A DNA stretch of 48,759 nt from contig NZ_NOIF01000014.1 of assembly GCF_002265265.1 (NCBI RefSeq), forward strand, positions 1 through 48,759. The letters are read 5' to 3'. Shown in pieces: positions 43,547 through 48,759 of the stretch. This DNA is from Photobacterium sanguinicancri (GTDB lineage: Bacteria > Pseudomonadota > Gammaproteobacteria > Enterobacterales > Vibrionaceae). Numbering within the stretch: position 1 is the first letter of the stretch; every line of letters starts with the position of its first letter. Both the position numbers and the translations under genes were made by a program. The notes beneath the pieces are model-generated. The model saw only the letters and a list, made by a program, of their open reading frames with translations, was not told where the DNA came from and searched no databases.

Positions 43547-44101
43547 TTACCCACGCCAGCTTCTTACTGGACCAGTATCGATATGAACAAAATCACTTTT
43601 CGGATAGTACCCTACTCCGCCTAAGCGTAATTCTTTGGCTGCTTTATGGACTTTCGATAAAGGTACACCTTCTAAATTAAAGTCGATGGCTTGTCCTTTC
43701 ATGTGGTAACTTTTTTTCGCTACCCCACCATTTTTTTGCAGCAGCTGATTAGTTTTTGGCGAACGGTAACCTGAAATGATTCGAACTTGACCCTTATGGC
43801 CTAAATTAGCCTGAATTTTAGCAATGCCATCAAAGAGCTTGTTATCCATTTTCGCGACTTCATTTTGGCGAAAATCCCGACAAATTTGGTAAATACGCTG
43901 AAGTTCTTCCGGTAAATAATCTTCACCATCAAAGTACTGTGTATCTAAGTCTTCACCAGTGTGGATATTACACATAGACATTTGACGTGGGTTAGTCGAC
44001 TTAAATGGGCTTGCTATCGCAAGCTGTGGAAACAGGCTTGCCCCTAATGTAATACCACCAGCAATCAGAATCTGACGGCGTTTATAATCAATATCTGACA
44101 T
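43547..44101 (-). CDS. mepK: Murein DD-endopeptidase MepK (YcbK, DUF882)
   Basis: MepK cuts peptide cross-links of peptidoglycan. The 184-residue protein is close in size to the E. coli enzyme. It begins MSDIDYKRRQILIAGG, a twin-arginine-type signal (KRRQILI), and ends its signal near AIAS. M15-like zinc ligands are visible in SYHMKGQAIDF (H and D) and FVHIDTGP (H). The ATG at 44101 excludes an upstream stretch unlike the family. It sits between ldtD and gloC, and MepK and LdtD act together on 3-3 cross-links. Confidence 0.93.
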   Translation of the reverse strand: MSDIDYKRRQILIAGGITLGASLFPQLAIASPFKSTNPRQMSMCNIHTGEDLDTQYFDGEDYLPEELQRIYQICRDFRQNEVAKMDNKLFDGIAKIQANLGHKGQVRIISGYRSPKTNQLLQKNGGVAKKSYHMKGQAIDFNLEGVPLSKVHKAAKELRLGGVGYYPKSDFVHIDTGPVRSWRG

Positions 44102-44204
44102 CCCAAAAACCCATTTAAAACCAAAAACACAACACGATGTTGCCCGAACGCCGATTAAATTAACGTTCAAATTTTAAACAGTCAAATAGGATAGATAGAA
44201 TAAA

Positions 44205-44230
44205 ACACCGCTTCATTGCTGAAACGGTGT
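44205..44230 (-). terminator. ldtD terminator
   Basis: An 11-bp stem with one mismatch (44205-44215 with 44220-44230), TTGC loop, lies 25 bases after the ldtD stop and has a T-rich end on the minus strand. Confidence 0.65.
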
Positions 44231-44254
44231 CTAATTATTGAGAATTAAGCAGTT

Positions 44255-46045
44255 TTAGTCTTTGTAAACAGTTGTAAGTTTCTGTTCAGTTTGCGAAGCA
44301 TAGCTCATTTTATCGTATAGATAGACGTCATCTCGGAAATTTACTAAGCCTTCGTCGTCAACCCACGCAGTTTGATAAATGAGGTGAACTTGGATCTTAT
44401 TCTTTAACCCTACCGTTTTAGTACTAGAGCGAGAACTCAGTGTATTCACACGTTGTTCTGACACGCCTGAGTAATTTAACAAGATCATCGCCAAATCATC
44501 AGCATGTTCGACGCGAACACAACCCGAGCTAAATGCGCGACCATCTTCATTAAACAAGCTCTTTGCCGGAGTATCGTGCAAATAGATCGCGTTCTTATTG
44601 GGAATATTAAACTTATATCGACCCAATGCATTACGCGCCCCTGGCTTTTGACGAAGTCGATACGGAAAGGATTTAACAGACACATTATTCCAGTCTATCG
44701 CTGATACGGGGATTTGCTCTGAACTTGTCCAGCTACGAATAACAGCAAAATTTTTACGAGTGATATAGCTACTGTCGTATTTAGCTTTAGGCAAAATATC
44801 TTTCTGCATAATGGAAATCGGTACATTCCAGTATGGGTTGAACACGATCGAGTTAATACTTGAGCTCATTAACGGAGTGCGACGATCGGGACGACCGACA
44901 ATCACTCGGCTATCCATAATATGCTTATTATCCAGCCATAAGTTCATCTCATACCCTGGAATATTCACAATCAACACTGAAGATACATCCATCGGCCAGA
45001 GACGTACTCGCTGGGTATTTAAAGCCAGCACGCGTACCCGTTGCTTGGGTGATAAAGCTAACCAATAGCGAGTTTTAGGGCCAATCACACCATCCACTTT
45101 CAACCCATGACGATGTTGAAAGCTTTTAACAGCTTGAACTAAATCAACATTGTAGTGACGGATATTGGATGCACGAAGTGATTCGGCTTGATAGTCCGTT
45201 AAATCACCGAGTTGATGCAATACCGTGATTAACGCTTCAGGTTGCTTTAATGGGGCACCTAAACGAATAATGCCCCTTTGATAAAACGTTGGCCACGCGG
45301 CAGATTCAAGCTGTTGTAATTCGTTAATAGCTAACACCATCCGAGTATAGCTTTCATCTAGTGGTTTAAGTGAGGTAACAAAATAACGTAGGCGATTCGT
45401 TTCTACTGCATTCAATATCCGCGCAATTGCTGCTTCAGACGGTAGTGGTAATGGCATGGCCAATCCACTCCCAAATAACCATTGCTTACCATATTGTGGC
45501 AGGCCTTCTACATAGCTCATATAACTCAGCAAGGTATCTGTCGCTAGTAAATCGTACTGTCGCCAATCATTACCTTGCTTAAAATGTTGAAGCATACCGT
45601 AACGACGCGAAAACTCAGGATCAATACCCGCTAAGGCCAGCACCCGAATTTGACTTTCAAACTCATTAGCAACAAAAGAATCTTGCCAAAGTGGTGTATA
45701 ACCGACGGCATAATAAATTTGAGCTAACTTATCAACATATTGTAAATCAAGAACATTACCAGCAACGTCAGATACCCAAGATTTTGCTTTTTGCATTTCT
45801 AATGGTGCTGACTTAAGAGATACCGCCCCTGGAACTTGCGGTGAATCAGCTGGTGGCTGCCATGTATTCTTTGATGTAGTAACGGTGGAGGTAGTCGAGG
45901 TAGAATCTGCTGGCTGAATATCCTGAGTGATAGCACCTTGTGAGGTTAAAATAGGTACGGCATTATCATCTGCAATTGCCCACTGCGGGCCACTGAGGGC
46001 GAGCAATAAAGCGACGGATAAACTGCATTGTTTTCTCATAGCCAT
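44255..46045 (-). CDS. ldtD: L,D-transpeptidase LdtD (YcbB)
   Basis: LdtD makes 3-3 cross-links in peptidoglycan and is the main carbapenem-tolerant cross-linking enzyme in E. coli. The 596-residue protein has a signal peptide ending near AIAD, a scaffold region, a peptidoglycan-binding domain (VQAVKSFQHRHGLKVDGVIG, split here only by name) and a YkuD catalytic domain. That domain has IYLHDTPAKSLF and the catalytic SSGCVRVEH. GGAG just upstream supports the ATG at 46045 over a frame start at 46087. mepK and gloC follow. Confidence 0.93.
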   Translation of the reverse strand: MAMRKQCSLSVALLLALSGPQWAIADDNAVPILTSQGAITQDIQPADSTSTTSTVTTSKNTWQPPADSPQVPGAVSLKSAPLEMQKAKSWVSDVAGNVLDLQYVDKLAQIYYAVGYTPLWQDSFVANEFESQIRVLALAGIDPEFSRRYGMLQHFKQGNDWRQYDLLATDTLLSYMSYVEGLPQYGKQWLFGSGLAMPLPLPSEAAIARILNAVETNRLRYFVTSLKPLDESYTRMVLAINELQQLESAAWPTFYQRGIIRLGAPLKQPEALITVLHQLGDLTDYQAESLRASNIRHYNVDLVQAVKSFQHRHGLKVDGVIGPKTRYWLALSPKQRVRVLALNTQRVRLWPMDVSSVLIVNIPGYEMNLWLDNKHIMDSRVIVGRPDRRTPLMSSSINSIVFNPYWNVPISIMQKDILPKAKYDSSYITRKNFAVIRSWTSSEQIPVSAIDWNNVSVKSFPYRLRQKPGARNALGRYKFNIPNKNAIYLHDTPAKSLFNEDGRAFSSGCVRVEHADDLAMILLNYSGVSEQRVNTLSSRSSTKTVGLKNKIQVHLIYQTAWVDDEGLVNFRDDVYLYDKMSYASQTEQKLTTVYKD

Positions 46046-46146
46046 TGGAACTCCCTCACTGACATAATGTAAGTATGGCAAACGCATTCACCACAGGGAG
46101 TAATTTTAGTAATTAGTCACTCTTCAAGGTGTATCAATTCTTAAAC

Positions 46147-46401
46147 TTAAGCCAAAACACTCCAATAATTATCCCATAAAACAGGGTTATTGCTGGCGCT
46201 ATTTTTACCAAGCTGCGAGATGCTTAACATCTTGCCAAAGCCAGATCCAACCACCCATTTTTTATTAATAACCCGCACGCTAGAAGCGTCAATAAATGGG
46301 TATATATCAATTAGCTGCTTATAATCGTGTTCAAAAAAAATGCGCAACCATATTTGGCTGCGCATTTCTATTCTAAGCTCGTTATCAGCTTGTGCTGTCA
46401 C
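46147..46401 (-). CDS. Doubtful small protein overlapping a terminator
   Basis: An 84-codon frame with no recognised family. Its first third lies across the strong minus-strand hairpin at 46338-46367, so a transcript from the BCCT gene would end inside it. No good ribosome binding site was seen. The Trp/Asp/Asn-rich end looks protein-like, so it could be a remnant, but it is most likely not a gene. Confidence 0.25.
   Translation of the reverse strand: MTAQADNELRIEMRSQIWLRIFFEHDYKQLIDIYPFIDASSVRVINKKWVVGSGFGKMLSISQLGKNSASNNPVLWDNYWSVLA
46333..46367 (-). terminator. BCCT transporter terminator
   Basis: A perfect 9-bp stem (46338-46346 with 46359-46367) and an inner CCA/TGG pair are followed on the minus strand by eight Ts, about 57 bases after the BCCT stop. 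Confidence 0.9.
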
Positions 46402-46423
46402 TTAGCTTTATACTAACTTACCG

Positions 46424-48025
46424 TTAGTTTCCTGGGCCAATACGGTCCATAAATGTCATGTGTGGTGAGCCATCTTGCGCCCTTAAGCGAATCCGGTCTT
46501 CAACCTGACGTTCTTTCTCTTTCCGTAAGCCAATAATCAGCGAATAACACATCATCAACATAATTACAGAGAAAGGTAAGCCCGCGGTAATCGAAGCTGC
46601 TTGTAAGGCCGCTAAACCGCCAGTCAGCAATAGAATTGCAGCAACTAAACCTTCGCCTAAGCCCCAGAAAATACGGTGACGTAGCGGTGGCTCTTGATCA
46701 CCAACCGATAGCAAGGTTGTTACAACTAAAGTGCCACTATCTGAAGAGGTAATGAAGTACGTACAAATCAGTAGAGTTACAACACCTTTAGCAATAGGCT
46801 CAATCCAACCGGTATTCATCAGGCCAATCGTTTCGTATAACGCTAACGTTAGGTCTTTATTCACCGCATCGATCACACCGCCACCATCGAATAATTCAAT
46901 GTGAAGTGCTGTACCACCAAATGCAGTTAACCAGAACATCCCAAGCAACGAAGGAACAATCAATACACCAATCGAGAATTCACGAATCGTACGACCTTTC
47001 GAGATACGCGCAATGAACATACCAACAAACGGTGCCCATGAAATCCACCAGCCCCAGTAGAATGCAGTCCAGCCTGATTGCCACGCTGAAGTACCATTCG
47101 CTTCAGAGTTAGTCCAGAAGCTGAGTGCCACAACATTAGAGAGGTAATCACCAATGTTCTGTACGAAGCTGTTTAAGATGTAAATCGTTGGACCAAATGC
47201 GACAAAGAAAATCAGGATCAGAATACTCAACCATAAGTTAAGTTCTGATAAAATTTTCACACCCTTACCCACACCCGATACGACGGATAAAGTGGCAATG
47301 GATGAAACAACCGCGATCAAAATCAGCTGGTTGGTCATCGACACATCAATACCAATTAACTGATTTAAGCCAGTATTCATCTGTGCCACACCCAAACCGA
47401 GTGAGGTCGCTACACCAAATACTGTACCAAAAACAGCTAATACGTCCGCCGCATGTCCCCAGAAGCCGTAAATACGATCGCCCAAAATTGGGTAAAGCGC
47501 AGAACGAATCGCCAAAGGTAACTTACGACGATAAGAGAAGAATGCCAGTGATAAGCCGACGATCACATAAATGGCCCACGGATGAAGACCCCAGTGGAAG
47601 AAGGTTAATCGCATCGCCACTTGCGCAGCTTCCGGTGTACTACCTTCGGTAATAAACGGGTTGCTTTGCAGGTGGAACATTGGCTCTGCGATACTCCAGA
47701 AGATCAGGCCGATACCCATACCCGCCCCGAATAGCATCGAGAACCAAGCAAAGTAACTAAACTCAGGTTCGGTATCGTCATCCCCTAACTTAATATCGCC
47801 GTAGCGACTAAAAATAAGGAATACAGCAAAGAAAAAGAATAGCGCGACAACAAGAATGTAATACCACTTGAAGCCAGCAATGATTGAGTCTTTTGCGCCA
47901 GTGAACCATGATGCTGCAAGTTCTGGGTCAAAAGCACCAAAGAGAAGGAAGAGCGCAATCACTGTCATGGCCGTTACTGCCATCGGTGGATTGAGCCCTT
48001 TCAGTAAACCTGATTTTGCTCTCAT
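46424..48025 (-). CDS. BCCT family choline/betaine-type transporter
   Basis: The 533-residue protein has twelve hydrophobic segments and the BCCT signature around GWWISWAPFVGMFIARISKG, with FGAGMGIGLIFWSIAEP earlier. Such carriers import choline, glycine betaine, carnitine or DMSP with sodium or protons, usually under osmotic stress. The C-terminal tail is short and charged, unlike the long regulatory tail of BetT. GGAGG precedes the ATG. The upstream gene ends ten bases before it, so the two form an operon. The substrate cannot be named from sequence. Confidence 0.93.
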   Translation of the reverse strand: MRAKSGLLKGLNPPMAVTAMTVIALFLLFGAFDPELAASWFTGAKDSIIAGFKWYYILVVALFFFFAVFLIFSRYGDIKLGDDDTEPEFSYFAWFSMLFGAGMGIGLIFWSIAEPMFHLQSNPFITEGSTPEAAQVAMRLTFFHWGLHPWAIYVIVGLSLAFFSYRRKLPLAIRSALYPILGDRIYGFWGHAADVLAVFGTVFGVATSLGLGVAQMNTGLNQLIGIDVSMTNQLILIAVVSSIATLSVVSGVGKGVKILSELNLWLSILILIFFVAFGPTIYILNSFVQNIGDYLSNVVALSFWTNSEANGTSAWQSGWTAFYWGWWISWAPFVGMFIARISKGRTIREFSIGVLIVPSLLGMFWLTAFGGTALHIELFDGGGVIDAVNKDLTLALYETIGLMNTGWIEPIAKGVVTLLICTYFITSSDSGTLVVTTLLSVGDQEPPLRHRIFWGLGEGLVAAILLLTGGLAALQAASITAGLPFSVIMLMMCYSLIIGLRKEKERQVEDRIRLRAQDGSPHMTFMDRIGPGN

Positions 48026-48034
48026 GTCGCCTCC

Positions 48035-48568
48035 TTACTCTTCCGAGTAAAAATCTTCGCCAACATGCTCACCAGCACCACGAACAGCACGATAAACCAC
48101 TTGGCCAGTAGCTTCTTTACGGTGATCAACAAGGGTTACTGAAGGCTGACCATTCACGGCATTACGTTGGCCTAGGAAGATAGCCATCGGAATGCCTAGA
48201 TTGCTCACTCCACTTGAAATCCACATACGATCAAAATCGTAGTTACCGCCAATGAATTCTAACTGAGATAAGCTGGTGTCAAAGCCCGCAAGGAAGTATT
48301 CCATCGCTTGTACATTCGGGAACATGTGCGCCAAAATGTAAGCGTATTGCAACTCATTAACTAAATTAGGTAATGTAAACTTACCCGTTTTATCTGCGCC
48401 AACAGATGGAACACCCCATGAAGAGTGAACAGTTAGTTCTTCCGGTTGGCTATCATCAAAACGAGGTTCATAGCGTACAAACGCTGAGGAGTCCGGCAAC
48501 TCATAACGAACACGAAGAATTTGAAGATCTTCTACAATCTCTTTTACGGTTAAATTATCAGAACTCAT
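48035..48568 (-). CDS. Orphan protein encoded with the BCCT transporter
   Basis: A soluble protein of about 177 residues, starting MSSDNLTVKEIVEDLQ, with no signal peptide or membrane segment and no family I recognise. Notable parts are ILRVRYELPDSSAFVRYEPRF (shown in two overlapping halves in the protein's first 45 residues), ELQYAYILAHMFPN and LGIPMAIFLGQRN. ATG codons at 48580 and 48568 are both possible; the latter has a slightly better upstream AAAGA. It is directly before the transporter, so it may adjust its activity or supply, but this is inference. Confidence 0.75.
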   Translation of the reverse strand: MSSDNLTVKEIVEDLQILRVRYELPDSSAFVRYEPRFDDSQPEELTVHSSWGVPSVGADKTGKFTLPNLVNELQYAYILAHMFPNVQAMEYFLAGFDTSLSQLEFIGGNYDFDRMWISSGVSNLGIPMAIFLGQRNAVNGQPSVTLVDHRKEATGQVVYRAVRGAGEHVGEDFYSEE

Positions 48569-48622
48569 AATATCTTTCATCAAGCTAAAGAAGGCAAAAT
48601 ACTACCAAAAAAGGAGGGGATT

Positions 48623-48712
48623 ATGAAAGAAAATGGCAAATTAGCCACATTTATTAAGAATAATTGTGGAATTCCACCTCAAACGGTAGATTCTTTGACC
48701 ACTCCATTATAG
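48623..48712 (+). CDS. Possible 29-codon small ORF with strong ribosome binding site
   Basis: The ATG at 48623 follows AAGGAGGGGATT, one of the best Shine-Dalgarno sequences in the window, and opens a 29-residue frame beginning MKENGKLATF and ending at TAG 48710-48712. It diverges from the BCCT pair. It may be a true small protein, a leader peptide or the start of a gene broken by the stop; the rest lies near or past the window edge. Confidence 0.4.
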   Translation: MKENGKLATFIKNNCGIPPQTVDSLTTPL

Positions 48713-48759
48713 CCACCAAAATCAATATTAGTTAGAACTCTAATGTTTTCACATCTAAC

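Larger units (their letters stand above)
46046..46423 (-). other. Region between the BCCT gene and ldtD
   Basis: It contains the BCCT terminator and a doubtful 84-codon frame, and should include the ldtD promoter. No operator was recognised. Confidence 0.4.

Noticed and set aside
1-48759. tRNA, rRNA, CRISPR array, riboswitch
   Set aside because: No T-arm-like motifs with cloverleaf context, no regular short repeats with spacers and no known riboswitch core were recognised by eye.

Overview
The window reads as chromosomal DNA from a marine gammaproteobacterium of the Vibrionaceae, most likely Photobacterium or a close relative. This rests on Vibrio-like BioB, BioA, Mlc, QueE and AsnS proteins, Vibrionaceae-typical small families (VF530/DUF2132, DUF1456/YehS, DUF2982), and a gene order asnS ... 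aspC - gloC - mepK - ldtD that matches the enterobacterial ycb neighbourhood. No tRNA, rRNA, CRISPR array, transposase or integrase was recognised.

Layout. 1-2.6 kb: AT-rich accessory DNA with a four-repeat zinc-ribbon-like protein, then an orphan membrane-hairpin protein and an overlapping three-helix membrane protein that resemble a toxin/immunity couple. 2.6-7.9 kb: biotin synthesis, bioBFCD on the minus strand and bioA divergent, with a BirA-like operator between. 8.1-10.1 kb: a LON-domain protein, then an ECF11-type sigma factor and its ChrR zinc/cupin anti-sigma factor, with a matching self-promoter. 10.7-16.5 kb: L-lactate permease lldP, the lutABC-type lactate oxidation operon and a LysR regulator. 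16.5-22.7 kb: a GntR/UTRA regulator divergent from a six-gene operon (binding protein, alkaline-phosphatase-superfamily enzyme, two permeases, ATPase, HAD phosphatase) that looks like uptake and intracellular breakdown of a phosphorus compound. 22.8-24.9 kb: mlc and queE, divergent. 25.2-30.0 kb: a very large orphan lipoprotein and a chemoreceptor with a c-type haem motif. 30.1-31.5 kb: asnS.

31.5-35.5 kb is accessory DNA between asnS and aspC. It begins with a secreted protein and a SleB-like hydrolase lacking a signal peptide. The pair is bracketed by a 29-bp direct repeat made of the asnS terminator and its flank. A MauE-like membrane protein, a periplasmic rhodanese and an orphan two-module protein follow. 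35.5-40.5 kb: yehS-type gene, VF530, an enoyl-CoA hydratase/isomerase, an SLC45-type sugar transporter with a perfect CRP-site match in its upstream region, and aspC. 40.6-46.0 kb: small conserved proteins, an H1-like winged-helix protein, a DUF2982 protein, and gloC, mepK and ldtD. 46.4-48.6 kb: a BCCT osmolyte transporter with an orphan partner gene, and a possible 29-codon ORF diverging from them.

The observations I consider most worth a second look are the repeat-bracketed effector/immunity-like cassette at 31.55-33.22 kb, the toxin/immunity-like pair at 1.1-2.5 kb, the organophosphorus operon with paired operator-like sites, and the haem-motif chemoreceptor. All functional names come from reading the translated sequence and from memory of the families; no database search was run.
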